NCBI GenBank assembly: GCA_027669525.1
Contig: JAQEDJ010000002.1
Location: 1 to 64,000, forward strand
DNA from: Coriobacteriaceae bacterium AM48-5
Lineage (GTDB): Bacteria; Actinomycetota; Coriobacteriia; Coriobacteriales; Coriobacteriaceae
Reading direction: 5' to 3'
DNA length: 64,000 nt
Positions 8,432 through 18,997 of this stretch are shown here, piece by piece. The notes under the pieces were generated by a model. It saw only the letters and a program-made list of their open reading frames with translations. It did not search any database and was not told where the DNA came from. The translations under genes were made by a program, and so were the position numbers. Positions within the stretch are counted from its first letter, which is position 1. Each line of letters opens with the position of its first letter.

Positions 8432-8687
8432 ATTTGTCTCGTATCGAAGCCGCGAAGGATTCGTAGTCGCTGTAGTCGCCTTGCGATATTTCGTCTTCTG
8501 CCAACATCATACGAGACAACAGTTTTGCCTTGGCGATCTCTTCTTGCATGAGGCGATACTGGTCGCTGCTGATGCAGTGCATGGCCTCGTAGCCGTTCTT
8601 AGTTACGGTGACGTCGCGCTCAGACTCAACAAGTGCGGTGAATGTGGCAGTGTCCTTCATGTCTCGGACGGGCACACAGATGGGCAT
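8421..8687 (-). CDS. Phd/YefM-family antitoxin
   Basis: An 88-residue antitoxin. The N-terminal part (MPICVPVRDMKDTATFTALV, then RDVTVTKNGYEAMHCIS) is the Phd/YefM DNA-binding fold, which normally also represses the operon. The C-terminal part is acidic and helical and should wrap the toxin. The start at 8687 has a strong GAAGGAGATA site; frame upstream of it runs into a palindromic repeat and is not coding. It precedes and overlaps the toxin gene. Confidence 0.85.
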   Translation of the reverse strand: MPICVPVRDMKDTATFTALVESERDVTVTKNGYEAMHCISSDQYRLMQEEIAKAKLLSRMMLAEDEISQGDYSDYESFAASIRDKYDL

Positions 8688-8760
8688 AAGTATCTCCTTC
8701 GCATTGGGACATAATTGTACCACGCCGTATCGAATAGTCGGCATCGTTGAATTGTCTTGA

Positions 8761-8803
8761 TCTGTAACAGATAGACGCCCAAAACCGGGTTTAGTGTTAC
8801 AGA
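8761..8803. repeat. 43-bp palindrome R1 (TCTGTAACA family)
   Basis: A 43-bp unit with TCTGTAACA at one end and TGTTACAGA at the other and a CCAAAACCGGG centre. Three relatives of identical length form the array at 10431-10633, on the other side of the ATPase gene. Confidence 0.75.
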
Positions 8804-8841
8804 CCGAGACGGCTCGGCATAGCATCCGTTATACATGAAGC

Positions 8842-8956
8842 TCGGTATTATTGTATGTTTAGACATTGCAATGGTCGGTATTTTTGTAGCTATAAGCTCA
8901 TTTAAAGCTCGGTATTTTTGTATTATTAGATATATCTGAAGGTCGGTATTTTTGTA
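8842..8956 (+). repeat. Four iteron-like direct repeats
   Basis: TCGGTATTTTTGTA or a one-base variant occurs at 8842, 8875, 8909 and 8943, giving spacings of 33, 34 and 34 bp. The last copy ends 32 bp before the ATPase start. The regular spacing suggests cooperative binding of a repressor or an origin-like protein, perhaps the ATPase's own regulator. Confidence 0.75.
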
Positions 8957-8988
8957 AACTAGCACGTAAATTATGCTGAGGTGAGATT

Positions 8989-10360
8989 ATGTTTAAACGG
9001 AAGGCATATGATCGTCTGCAGGAGTGGAAAGAACGCTCGCAAGGGCGCACTGCGGTGCTTATTGAGGGTGCAAGACGCGTTGGCAAAACGACGCTCGTCA
9101 AGTGCTTCGCGCAAAATGAATACAAGGATTATCTGTACATTGACTTTTCGGCTGCTAGCAAAACCACGCTCGATATATTTCTGAACCATCGTGAAGATGT
9201 CGATCTTTTTTTACGCATGCTTCAGCTGCAGTATGGTAAGGCCCTCGAACCGAGAGAGTCGCTGGTCATTTTTGATGAAGTGCAGCGGTTTCCCATCGCG
9301 CGCGAATACATAAAGCATCTTGTAGAAGACGGCAGATTTGATTACATCGAGACAGGCTCTCTTGTCTCCATCAAAAAGAATGTCGATAGCATTGTCATAC
9401 CGTCAGAGGAAGAAAGAATCCCTCTCGAGCCCCTCGATTTTGAGGAGTATCTTTGGGCGACCGGAAAAGATCTTTATGCAGAAGAGATCCGTAAAGCGCG
9501 CGAATCTCGGACCGCGCTTCCGGACGGCGTTCATGCGACGTGCATGAGATTATTTGATGAGTATATGCTTGTCGGTGGTATGCCTCAGTCGGTCGACTCC
9601 TTTGTGGCAGAGAATGATTTTAGAGGATGCGACAGGGTTAAACGGCAGATTATCGCACTGTACAGGGAGGACATTGCCAAGTTTGGAGGTTCGGACGCTA
9701 GACGTGCGCGGGCGGTTTATGACGATATTCCGGGTCAATTATCTGCGGCAAATAAACGGTTCAAATTTGACAGCTTGGAGAAGGGGTCCCGTTTTGAGAC
9801 ATATGAGTCGGCGTTAATCTGGCTTGAGGATGCGCGACTGATTAACCGTTGCTATTTATGCAGTGATCCGAGCGTGGGTTACCGCCTGCACGAGGACGCG
9901 TCTTCGCTTAAATGCTATATGGCGGACACGGGATTGCTCGTGAGCTTGGCGTTTGATGATGGTCCGGACCTTATGGATGTTCATAGAGACATTCAATTTG
10001 GAAGAATTTCAATTAATAAAGGAATGCTAATCGAGAACATCGTGGCGCAGCAGCTTAAGAGTCTGGGGCATTCGCTTTTTTTATTACAGCTGGCAGGAGC
10101 CTTCCAAAACAGAGGGGAGTCGGCCCAGAACGCGTGAAATTGATTTTCTTGTTTCGCGCGGCTTTGAAGACGCGGCTGGAAAACCGCGGGTCACTCCTGT
10201 TGAAGTTAAATCTTCCAAATCGTATTCAACAATCTCGCTTGACGATTTCGGCAGACGATTCGAACGACGAGTCGGAGAAGAGATAGTTCTTCACCCAAAA
10301 CAGCTCAGGGCTGAAGGGCATAGGATATATCTACCTCTGTATATGACGATCTTTATCTGA
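8989..10360 (+). CDS. AAA-family ATPase with DUF4143 domain, frameshifted near the C-terminus
   Basis: A protein of about 456 residues. It has Walker A GARRVGKTT at residues 27-35 and Walker B LVIFDEVQRFP near residue 95, then a DUF4143 region. The last third is a nuclease-like segment (REIDFLVSRG, then TPVEVKSSKS) resembling the DUF234/PD-(D/E)xK tail of the family. The frame breaks in a run of seven T residues near 10075-10082; removing one T restores the frame to a stop at 10358-10360. Family function is unclear; such ATPases are often accessory genes. The ribosome site is GAGGTGA. The break could be sequence error or transcriptional slippage. Confidence 0.8.
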
Positions 10361-10430
10361 TCGGTGGAATGCGGCCAAAAAGGGGGCATGCGGCTGAGAT
10401 TGTCAGCCCGGTCTATTTTATTTGTCTCGA

Positions 10431-10633
10431 TCTGTAACAGCTAGGGGCGAAAACACAAGCTAGTTGTTACAGATTTAGATTGAAGGGATTGGCTCGCACG
10501 TTTATCTAAATCTGTAACAACTAGACGTCCAAAACCGGGTTAAGTGTTACAGATTTAGATATTTCGGCCCGGCCTCCACGTTTGTCTCAATCTGTAACAG
10601 GTGGGACCGAAAAACTCGGCTAGATGTTACAGA
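10431..10633. repeat. Array of three 43-bp palindromes with exact 80-bp period
   Basis: Copies at 10431-10473, 10511-10553 and 10591-10633 each run from TCTGTAACA to TGTTACAGA and repeat every 80 bp, separated by 37-bp spacers. The flanks extend the palindrome differently in each copy (ATCTAAA with TTTAGAT, or TGTCTCAA with TTGAGACA), so the two sides vary together. R1 at 8761 is a fourth copy. Confidence 0.8.
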
Positions 10634-10672
10634 TTGAGACAAACGGACCTCGACCCGCTCAAAAACACAAAG

Positions 10673-10710
10673 ACCGGGGGCGGCGCGCCGTGTGACGTGC
10701 CGCCCCCGGT
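10673..10710 (-). terminator. lacG terminator hairpin
   Basis: An 11-bp GC stem (ACCGGGGGCGG with its complement) lies just downstream of lacG. The loop-proximal part adds further GC pairs, and an A-rich stretch lies on the side that is downstream for the minus-strand transcript. Confidence 0.65.
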
Positions 10711-10755
10711 TGAGAAATGGGGACAGGTTATGTGGGCAGGCAACCCCGCTAGTCG

Positions 10756-12259
<1,504 letters not shown>

Positions 12260-14035
12260 TTACTTCGAAAGCTGCTCGGAGACGAAGGCGAGAGACTTGT
12301 CGCCGTTCTGGGAGAGCTCGATGTACTGCTTACCGCGGCAGGCGACGCACTTGTTGCCCACGCGCTCGCAGTCTTTCTGCAGGTCGGCCAGGTAGCTTGC
12401 GGCCTGCGGGGCCAGGACGACCAGGTCAAAGTCGGGGAGCATGTCGACGTGGTTGCCATAGGCCTCGGCAGCGGTCTCCAGATTGATGCCGCGCTCCTTG
12501 GCAGCCTTGGCCAGCGCGTTGGCGAGCAGGCCCGAGGTTCCGCCACCCTGGCAGAGCACGAGCACACGCTTGCCGTTGAGGTCGCTGGCGGTCGTTGCCT
12601 CGGCAGCGGGTGCTGTGGAAGCGGTGGGGGCGTCGGCCTTCACGGCCTCGGCCGCGGCGCCGGCGGCAACGCTCTTGGCATCGGCCTTGCCCTGGAAGGC
12701 GTCGTTGAGCTTGGCGGCCTTCTCGGCGTTCTTGGCGGCGAGCTCCTCCTGGGAGATCTCGGCCTCCTCGGCGCACTTCTGGGCGTCATAGGCACGGAAG
12801 AACGGATAGTACAGGACAAAGTCGACGATCAGGATAAGGGCGAGCATCACAAAGGCGAGCGGCTGGAAGCCCAGGCCCATGATGGTACCGATGGGGCCGG
12901 GGACGGTCCAAGGCAGGGTGTACATAAAGCCGTTCATGCCCAAGAAGTCGATAAAGACCTTGAGGATCCAGATGTTGACGATCGGGGCAAAGACAAACGG
13001 GACAAAGAAGACGGGGTTGAGCACGATGGGTGCGGCGAACAGCAGCGGCTCGTTGACGGCAAAGCAGACCGGGACGATGGCGGCCTTACCGACGGCGCGC
13101 ATCTCCTGAGACTTGGCCAGGAAGCAGAACATAAAGACCAGGACGAGCGTGGCGCCGGTGCCGCCCATGCAGACGACGAAGTACTGGGCACCCTGGGTCA
13201 GGACAGCGGAAGCGTGCTGGCCAGCTTGGAACGCAGCCAGGTTGTCGGTCATGTTGGCAACGAGAGCGGCGGCGATGGCGGGCTCGACGATCGAGGGGCC
13301 GTGGACGCCGACGAACCAGAACAGGCTCATGGCACCGTAGATCACAGCGAGGCCGATGTAGCCGTCGGCGGCGGTGAACAGGGGCTGGAACACCTGGATG
13401 ACGCCCTGGGCAAAGCAGAAGCCAAAGGCAGCGCGGAAGACGATGTCAAAGACCCAAAAGACGGTGATGCAGACGGAGAAGGGGATGATGTCCTTAAAGG
13501 TCTGCGAAATGTTGGGCGGAACCTGCTCGGGCATCTTGACGGTGATGTTGCGCTTAATAAAGAACTTGTAGATGATGCCGGTCACAAATGCAGCGATGAA
13601 GGCAGTCAGCAGGCCTTTGGAACCAAGATAGGTGGTGTTGAAGCCGCTGGCGGCGTCCGTGGCGATCGTGTCGCTCGAAAGGAGCAAGAAGCCGATGATG
13701 GCCGCGCACATGCACGAGATGAAGTTGATCTGGTTGTTCTTGGGTAGATCGCGGTTCTGGGCGTCGGCGAAGTGCTTGGCCGTGGTGGCGGCGCAGGCGA
13801 TGGCCAGGATGCCCATGGAGTAGTTGTAGCACTTCCACAGGGCGTTGTTGATGTCATCGGGCCAGTAGAAACCCCAGATGTTGGGGACCGAGGCTACCAG
13901 GCAGAAGATGGACGAGAAGATGATGATGGGGATGACGGAGATAAAGCCGTCGCGAATCGCCTTGAGGTACTTGTTGCGGGCGATCGCGTTGAAAAAGGGC
14001 TGGCCTTTTTCGATGGTGGCGATGAGTTGCTCCAT
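12260..14035 (-). CDS. lacE: PTS lactose-specific EIICB
   Basis: A 591-residue membrane permease and phosphotransferase that imports lactose and delivers lactose-6-phosphate. Residues 1 to about 430 are the IIC domain with many hydrophobic helices, starting with the family N-terminus EKGQPFFNAIARNKYLKAIRDGF. An Ala-rich linker (about 430-490) joins a IIB domain whose phosphorylated Cys lies in RVLVLCQGGGTSG. AGGAGC precedes the start. It is divergent from the LacI regulator, with paired operators in between, and is followed by lacG. Confidence 0.92.
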   Translation of the reverse strand: MEQLIATIEKGQPFFNAIARNKYLKAIRDGFISVIPIIIFSSIFCLVASVPNIWGFYWPDDINNALWKCYNYSMGILAIACAATTAKHFADAQNRDLPKNNQINFISCMCAAIIGFLLLSSDTIATDAASGFNTTYLGSKGLLTAFIAAFVTGIIYKFFIKRNITVKMPEQVPPNISQTFKDIIPFSVCITVFWVFDIVFRAAFGFCFAQGVIQVFQPLFTAADGYIGLAVIYGAMSLFWFVGVHGPSIVEPAIAAALVANMTDNLAAFQAGQHASAVLTQGAQYFVVCMGGTGATLVLVFMFCFLAKSQEMRAVGKAAIVPVCFAVNEPLLFAAPIVLNPVFFVPFVFAPIVNIWILKVFIDFLGMNGFMYTLPWTVPGPIGTIMGLGFQPLAFVMLALILIVDFVLYYPFFRAYDAQKCAEEAEISQEELAAKNAEKAAKLNDAFQGKADAKSVAAGAAAEAVKADAPTASTAPAAEATTASDLNGKRVLVLCQGGGTSGLLANALAKAAKERGINLETAAEAYGNHVDMLPDFDLVVLAPQAASYLADLQKDCERVGNKCVACRGKQYIELSQNGDKSLAFVSEQLSK

Positions 14036-14092
14036 GCAAAGCTCCTAAGAGTCGGTGGGTTAGCAACGATGGTAGCTTTTGACGTCTAGTTG

Positions 14093-14117
14093 CCAAAATG
14101 TTGACGTTGCCATTTTG
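14093..14117. promoter_or_regulatory. LacI-type operator O1 in front of lacE
   Basis: Read on the minus strand, this contains AATGGCAACGTCAACATTT. Its near-identical partner at 14216-14237 is in the opposite orientation. The pair brackets the divergent lacE and LacI-regulator promoters and is probably bound by that regulator. Confidence 0.65.
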
Positions 14118-14215
14118 CGACACAAAAAAAGATGTGAATCGGTGGCCCCTGTGCCTGTAGACCGTCGATTCCTTGCGTGTAAACGATTGAGCCGCCCGGT
14201 GGCTCTGTGTTTGCA

Positions 14216-14237
14216 CAATGGCAACGTTAACATTTGG
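14216..14237. promoter_or_regulatory. LacI-type operator O2
   Basis: AATGGCAACGTTAACATTT on the plus strand, matching O1 at all but one position. The core ACGTTAACA is also shared with the gal operators at 24.4 kb, as expected for two related LacI proteins. Confidence 0.65.
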
Positions 14238-14392
14238 GCGACAAAAGCCGTTCGTGGAAGCGGGATTGTCGGTGAACGGTAGGTTTTGGGTGGTGAGCGT
14301 ATTGAGGGGGAGGCGTTGGATATACTTGAAGACGTTTAAAATGACTGCGCAGGATGCCGTCAATGGCATCGTTGACATAGAAAGATCGACCT

Positions 14393-15395
14393 ATGGCCGC
14401 TGTTAAAAAATCGGTATCCGTCAAAGATGTGGCGCGCCTCGCGGGCGTCTCGGAGCAGACGGTCTCGCGCACCGTGCACGATTCGCCCAGCGTGCGCCCC
14501 GAGACCAAGGAGCGCGTGCGCGCCGCCATGCGCGAACTCGGCTATCGTCCAAACTTCGCCGGCCGGTCGCTGCGCCGCGGCAAGTTCAAGACGGTCGGCG
14601 TCGCCATGTTCAACATTACCGGTACCGCAACCTCGACCGCATGGAGGGCTTTGCCGCCGCCGCCGACAAACACGGCTATGCCATCACCCTTACTAAAGTA
14701 GATGGACACCCCTATACCCTCGAGAGTGCATCGTCGCGCATGAGCGCGCTGCCGGTGGATGGCATGGTTGTGATCATGAATCGCATGCCGGCGGACTTTG
14801 GCACCTTCGAGCCGCTGCCCGGTATGCAGACGGTGCTCGTTACCATGCTGGAGCACCCGCTCTGTTCAACGGTCGATAACGACCAGTTCGATTGCTCGCG
14901 CCAGGTGGTCGAGTACTTGCTGGTGCAGGGGCACAAGACCGTGCACTTTATCTCATGCCCCGAGCGCTCGCTTTCGGGCATGCAGCGCGAGGAAGGCTGG
15001 CGTGAGACACTGCGCGCACATGGTATTGAGCCGCCGCGACTCGTCCGTGGCGATTGGACGGCACAGAGCGGATATGCTGCCGGTCAGGCTCTAGCGGACG
15101 ATCCGACCTGTACCGCCATCTATGCTTCCAACGATGCCATGGCCTACGGCTGCATTCGCGGGCTCGAGTCGCGCGGGAAGCGCGTGCCCCAGGACGTGAG
15201 CGTAGTGGGTGTTGACGATAGTCTGGGCGACATCGTGCCCGACCGTCGCCTGACCACGGTGCGCTTTGACAACAAGCGCGTCGGCATGTGGCTGTCGACA
15301 AGATTGCCGGCGCCCAGGGGGGTGCGTCTGGCGTGGAGCACATGCTGATCCCCGGCATGCTCGTAGAGGGTGATACGGTGCGCGATGTACGCTAG
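14393..15395 (+). CDS. LacI-family transcriptional regulator, two frameshifts
   Basis: A repressor of about 334 residues for the lactose PTS operon. The N-terminal helix-turn-helix (VSVKDVARLAGVSEQTVSRT) and hinge (RPNFAGRSLRRG) are typical, followed by a periplasmic-binding-like effector domain (GMQTVLVTMLEHP, then YASNDAMAYGCIRGLESRG). One G is missing near 14627 and one C near 15285; correcting both gives a stop at 15393-15395. It is divergent from lacE and has the paired operators O1 and O2 in front of it. It resembles the regulator at 24698 over its whole length. Confidence 0.85.
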
Positions 15396-15609
15396 GGTGT
15401 GGACCTGTTTGGGTTGCCACTAATTGTGTTCGATATTGTTCGCATTGGTTAAAAAACCGTTCACGGGCGAAAATCGACCGTTCATAGCTCGAAATTGCGT
15501 TTTGCATTGTTCTGTTTTGTTTGAATGTTAATGTTTCTGTCATACACAACGCAGCGCGTATGCCCGGACGCGATGCTCTCCATTGGTTCATATGTGAAAG
15601 GAACGCAAT

Positions 15610-15948
15610 ATGGCAACCAAAGAAGAAATCTCGATGGTTGGATTCGAGATCGTCGCATACGCGGGTGACGCCCAGACTGATCTGCTTGCAGCGCTCGATG
15701 CTGCTCGCGAGGGTGATTTTGAGAAGGCCGAACAGCTGCACAAGGATGCGAGCGATGCACTCATTGGCGCCCACGACACGCAGACCAAGCTGCTTTCGCA
15801 GGAGGCCGGCGGCGGCGAGATGGAGATGACCTTCATCATGGCCCACGCTCAGGACACCCTCATGACCACCATGATCTTGGAGAAGCAGACCCGCTTTACC
15901 ATCGATGCCTACAAGCGCATCGCTGAACTCGAGGCCAAGCTCGCCTAA
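15610..15948 (+). CDS. lacF: PTS lactose-specific EIIA
   Basis: A 112-residue all-helical IIA protein that carries phosphate from HPr to the LacE IIB domain. His79 in FIMAHAQD is the expected phosphorylated residue, and Asp82 matches the metal ligand at the trimer centre. AAAGGAACGC precedes the start. It lies downstream of the LacI regulator on the opposite strand from lacE-lacG, so the PTS parts are split over two transcripts. A strong terminator follows. Confidence 0.93.
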   Translation: MATKEEISMVGFEIVAYAGDAQTDLLAALDAAREGDFEKAEQLHKDASDALIGAHDTQTKLLSQEAGGGEMEMTFIMAHAQDTLMTTMILEKQTRFTIDAYKRIAELEAKLA

Positions 15949-15976
15949 CGAGCTCGCACAACCTCGTCCCCTTCCA

Positions 15977-16006
15977 AAAACCCTGCCGCTATCCGCGGCA
16001 GGGTTT
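15977..16006 (+). terminator. lacF terminator
   Basis: A 13-bp stem (AAAACCCTGCCGC paired with GCGGCAGGGTTTT) ends in a T-run directly after lacF. Confidence 0.9.
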
Positions 16007-16116
16007 TTTGTATCCCACCTATCTAGGTTGCGGCGAAATAGGGGCCGACAGCCCCAAATGACCCGCTTTTCCCGTCCCCGGAGGATCGGTTGGCAGCGCT
16101 CGCCACGAAACTGGCT

Positions 16117-16246
16117 CATCTACTACGTTTAACCCGATACCCTCGAACACACTCGAGTTTCATGAAAAATCGCAGGACTTCTACCTGCGGTTTTGTTTTT
16201 TCGTTTTGTGGCATGGTCGGGGATGGGCGGTTAAACGTAGTAGATG
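16117..16246. repeat. Variable-arm hairpin element, class A, copy 2
   Basis: An 18-bp perfect inverted repeat (16117-16134 and 16229-16246, CATCTACTACGTTTAACC). The core CCTGCGGTTTT is at 16184-16194, next to a CGCAGG/CCTGCG hairpin. The arms closely match copy 1 at 5830; the core is in the opposite orientation. Confidence 0.7.
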
Positions 16247-16363
16247 GGCCCATTTCATGGCGGGCTGGTCATGCAGCAGCCTGTTGCGCCTCCTGCCGTT
16301 CGGTTTTTCGATGGGTGGGTATACTTTCCACCGCAATACAGGCCGGACTGAGGAGGTATCCAA

Positions 16364-17377
16364 ATGCCGGATAACGGGTCAATACAAAAAAGAGACGCGC
16401 ACGAGATGGCTCATGGGCGTCCTGTCCAGATAACCGAGCACACGACGGTAACCGAGCTGCAGCCCAGCCTGTCCGATGTCGTGTGCGCAAACAAAAAGCT
16501 GCAGATTGGCTTTATCGTTGCACTCGTGGTACTGGCGCTGCTGTCGGGCTTTGTGGCTCGTCCGCATTTTGCCGATACCAAAACATGGGACTCCACCATC
16601 GAGGTCATCGACCAAAAGAAGGGCAACGTTTTGGCGCTCACGACCTCGTGCGTGGCGCTGTCTGCGGGCATTACCGCGCTGCCGGGTGATACGGGAACGC
16701 CGGTTGCCGAGCAGCTCGCGCAGCTTTCGGGTAACTTGGGCATCGTGCTTGCCGTGCTCTACCTAGAGAAATATTTGCTCACGATTTTGTGGTCGGTTGG
16801 CTTGGGCATCTTAATCCCGTTTGCGCTGGTGCTCTTTGCGGTCTCGCTTGGCATTCACGGGCGCTGGAGCACGAGCGCTGTCCTGCGCCGCGTGGCGACC
16901 CGCGTGCTGGTGGTTGCCGTGATCGGCATGGCCTTGGTGCCTGCAAGCGTATGGGTGTCGCAAAAGGTCGACGAGACGTATCGGGTGAGCATCGAAGCGG
17001 CCGAGCAAAAGGCGGCCGACGCTGCGGGTGCGGCAGACGGCAATAGCTCCAAAACGAGCAAGAAAAAGTCCGAGTCCACAGAATCCAAGAACGTGCTTGA
17101 GCAGCTTGCCGACGGTGCCTCGGGTCTTGTCGCGTCGGTGACCAACGGCGCCAAACAGATGACCGATGAGATTGTGCAACAGGTGACCGATCTGATCGAA
17201 GGCGTCATCGTGATGATTGTGACTTCGTGCGTTATTCCATTGCTGGTGCTCGCGGCGTTTCTGTGGCTGGGGCACACGCTGCTGGGGATCGATATTTCCG
17301 GCCCGGCGAACTATTTAACGGGACGTTTTCTGAGCGCTCCGTCCAAACATGCCAAGAAGAGCGGGCAGTCTGAGTAG
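16364..17377 (+). CDS. Hypothetical integral membrane protein
   Basis: A 337-residue protein I cannot assign to a family. Hydrophobic segments lie at about residues 49-66, 137-162, 178-196 and 272-295. Between the last two is a charged, Lys/Ser/Ala-rich stretch (KTSKKKSESTESKN) and an amphipathic helix (EQLADGASGLVASV). AGGAGGTATC is a strong ribosome site. It lies alone between a class A repeat and a strong terminator. The topology suggests an inner-membrane protein with a large non-membrane loop. Confidence 0.65.
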   Translation: MPDNGSIQKRDAHEMAHGRPVQITEHTTVTELQPSLSDVVCANKKLQIGFIVALVVLALLSGFVARPHFADTKTWDSTIEVIDQKKGNVLALTTSCVALSAGITALPGDTGTPVAEQLAQLSGNLGIVLAVLYLEKYLLTILWSVGLGILIPFALVLFAVSLGIHGRWSTSAVLRRVATRVLVVAVIGMALVPASVWVSQKVDETYRVSIEAAEQKAADAAGAADGNSSKTSKKKSESTESKNVLEQLADGASGLVASVTNGAKQMTDEIVQQVTDLIEGVIVMIVTSCVIPLLVLAAFLWLGHTLLGIDISGPANYLTGRFLSAPSKHAKKSGQSE

Positions 17378-17411
17378 GCGGCAAAGCGATCTTTGGAAGA
17401 TCAACCGTAAG

Positions 17412-17444
17412 AAGGGCGGCCGAGACACGTTCTCGGCCGCCCTT
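17412..17444 (+). terminator. Terminator after the membrane protein gene
   Basis: A 14-bp stem (AAGGGCGGCCGAGA with its complement), then TTTTGTTT. Confidence 0.9.
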
Positions 17445-17684
17445 TTGTTTGTTGAACACATGGTCGCTACGTCTGCGCCGGGCTCAAACGGTCGGCAATC
17501 AACCGTAAACGGTATTTGTTCAAAAAAGAACAAAGTTAAACAAATAATGGTTGCAACCTATGTTCGAATGTGTTCAAATAAACATGAACAGTGAAGAACC
17601 GCACATTCAGATGCCCGGACCTGAGCGCGATTCAACACTTCCAAACAGAAACTACGCACCTGCGTATCTCTCAAGGAGGATGTC
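17445..17684 (+). promoter_or_regulatory. lacA-lacB promoter region with repeated TGTTC motifs
   Basis: The gap before lacA is AT-rich and holds TTTGTTCAAAAAAGAACAAA (an inverted repeat at about 17515-17534), ATGTTCGAATGTGTTCAAAT, and CATGAACA. These recurring TGTTC/GAACA half-sites look like operators for a DeoR-type LacR regulator. No specific -35/-10 pair is assigned. AAGGAGG lies just before lacA. Confidence 0.5.
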
Positions 17685-18113
17685 ATGAGGGTTGTAATCG
17701 CTTCCGATGCCGACGGTATGTCGATGAAGGAGTCCATCAAGGAGATGCTCATCGCCGACGGTCACGAGGTCGTCGACTATTCCGAGACCCCTGCCGCGGA
17801 CTTTGTCGATTCCGCCACCGCCGTTGCTAAGGACCTGCTGGAGCACAAGGATTCCCAGGGCTTCGCATTCGATAAGTACGGCGTCGGCTCTTATATGGCT
17901 GCCGTCAAGATCAAGGGCATGGTCGTCGCCAACATTTCCGACGAGCGTTCCGCTTACATGACCCGCGAGCACAACGGCTCGCGCATGGTCACCATGGGCC
18001 CGGGCGTTGTGGGCACCGAGGTTGCCAAGAAGATTGCCCGCGAGTTCCTGCGCGCCCAGTACGCCGGCGGCCGTCACCAGATCCGTGTCGACATGCTCAA
18101 CAAGATGGCCTAA
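17685..18113 (+). CDS. lacA: Galactose-6-phosphate isomerase subunit LacA
   Basis: A 142-residue RpiB-fold subunit that, with LacB, converts galactose-6-phosphate to tagatose-6-phosphate. It has the family opening MRVVIASDADG and the GPGVVGTEVAKKIAREFL segment. Unlike RpiB, the catalytic Cys region is replaced by FAFDKYGVGSYMAAVK, as in LacA subunits. lacB follows 63 bp later. Confidence 0.92.
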   Translation: MRVVIASDADGMSMKESIKEMLIADGHEVVDYSETPAADFVDSATAVAKDLLEHKDSQGFAFDKYGVGSYMAAVKIKGMVVANISDERSAYMTREHNGSRMVTMGPGVVGTEVAKKIAREFLRAQYAGGRHQIRVDMLNKMA

Positions 18114-18176
18114 CGAGAGCCACCGAGAACTCGAACTTCTATCTCAACTTGTGAATTCAGACGAAAGGACGTTCTG

Positions 18177-18701
18177 ATGAAGAAGACCATCGCAATCGGT
18201 TGCGACCATATCGTTACGGACGAGAAGATCTATCTGGCCGACCGCCTGGAGCAGGCTGGCTACAAGGTGCTCGACTGCGGCACCTACAGCCACACCCGTA
18301 CGCACTATCCCATCTACGGTAAGGCCGTGGGCGAGGCTGTTGCCAGCGGCAAGGCCGACTTTGGCGTGGCCCTGTGCGGCACCGGCATCGGCATCACCAA
18401 CGCCGTCAACAAGGTTCCCGGCGCCCGCTGCGCCCTGGTTCGCGACATGACCTCTGCCCTGTATGCCCGTCGCGAGCTCAACGCCAACATCGTGGGCTTT
18501 GGCGGCAAGATCACCGGCGAGTTCCTGATGGCCGACATCATGCTTGCCTTCCTGGAGGAGCCCTACGAGAAGACCCCCGAGCACGATGCCCTGATCGCCA
18601 AGATCGATGCCTGCAATAAGGCCGACGCTGAGGCTCAGGCTGACCCGCACTTCTTTGACGAGTTCCTCGAGAAGTGGGACCGCGGCGAATACCACGACTA
18701 A
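18177..18701 (+). CDS. lacB: Galactose-6-phosphate isomerase subunit LacB
   Basis: A 174-residue RpiB-family subunit, partner of LacA. It has the opening [17 protein letters not shown], the active-site Cys loop [17 protein letters not shown] and the helix [14 protein letters not shown]. The acidic C-terminal tail, including [16 protein letters not shown], is typical of LacB. GAAAGGACG precedes the start. It is separated from lacX copy 2 by an intergenic hairpin repeat. Confidence 0.93.
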   Translation: MKKTIAIGCDHIVTDEKIYLADRLEQAGYKVLDCGTYSHTRTHYPIYGKAVGEAVASGKADFGVALCGTGIGITNAVNKVPGARCALVRDMTSALYARRELNANIVGFGGKITGEFLMADIMLAFLEEPYEKTPEHDALIAKIDACNKADAEAQADPHFFDEFLEKWDRGEYHD

Positions 18702-18704
18702 GGA

Positions 18705-18775
18705 GGTTACGCGGTTTTACCAAACCGCGTAACGGGTCGACGCTGCGAAGCCATCTGGCGGGCAATCTGCCGTTC
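18705..18775. repeat. GTTACGCGGTTT hairpin repeat, copy 1
   Basis: A 12-bp perfect stem (18706-18717 with 18722-18733, GTTACGCGGTTT) followed by TCGACGCTGC and, further on, GGCAATCTG-CGTTCA. The same unit recurs after lacC copy 2 at 20870. It may act as a terminator or REP-like element. Confidence 0.6.
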
Positions 18776-18997
18776 AGCTTCGGCGGCATGACCAGAAGGT
18801 CAATGCCGCCTCGCTTCACGGCACCTTGCCTCGCCAGCTGGCTTCTCGCTGACGTTGAGGTGACCTGCGGGGTTGCCCCTGCTGTTATTGCTGCGTCTTG
18901 GTTCAATTGACGGCTCGCGTTTCTGTGAGGGGGCGCGGGCCGGTTTTCTATCAGCCTCACTGACTCGGCGGGCTGTCGTACGAAAGGGGAGACTCCT

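Noticed and set aside
10431-10633. Possible CRISPR array from regular 80-bp repeats
   Set aside because: Only three units, each a long palindrome, with 37-bp spacers that themselves extend the palindrome, and no cas gene.
12449-13747. 432-codon open frame on the plus strand opposite lacE
   Set aside because: It is the high-GC shadow of lacE, rich in Gly, Asp and His with no family look; lacE has clear PTS motifs.
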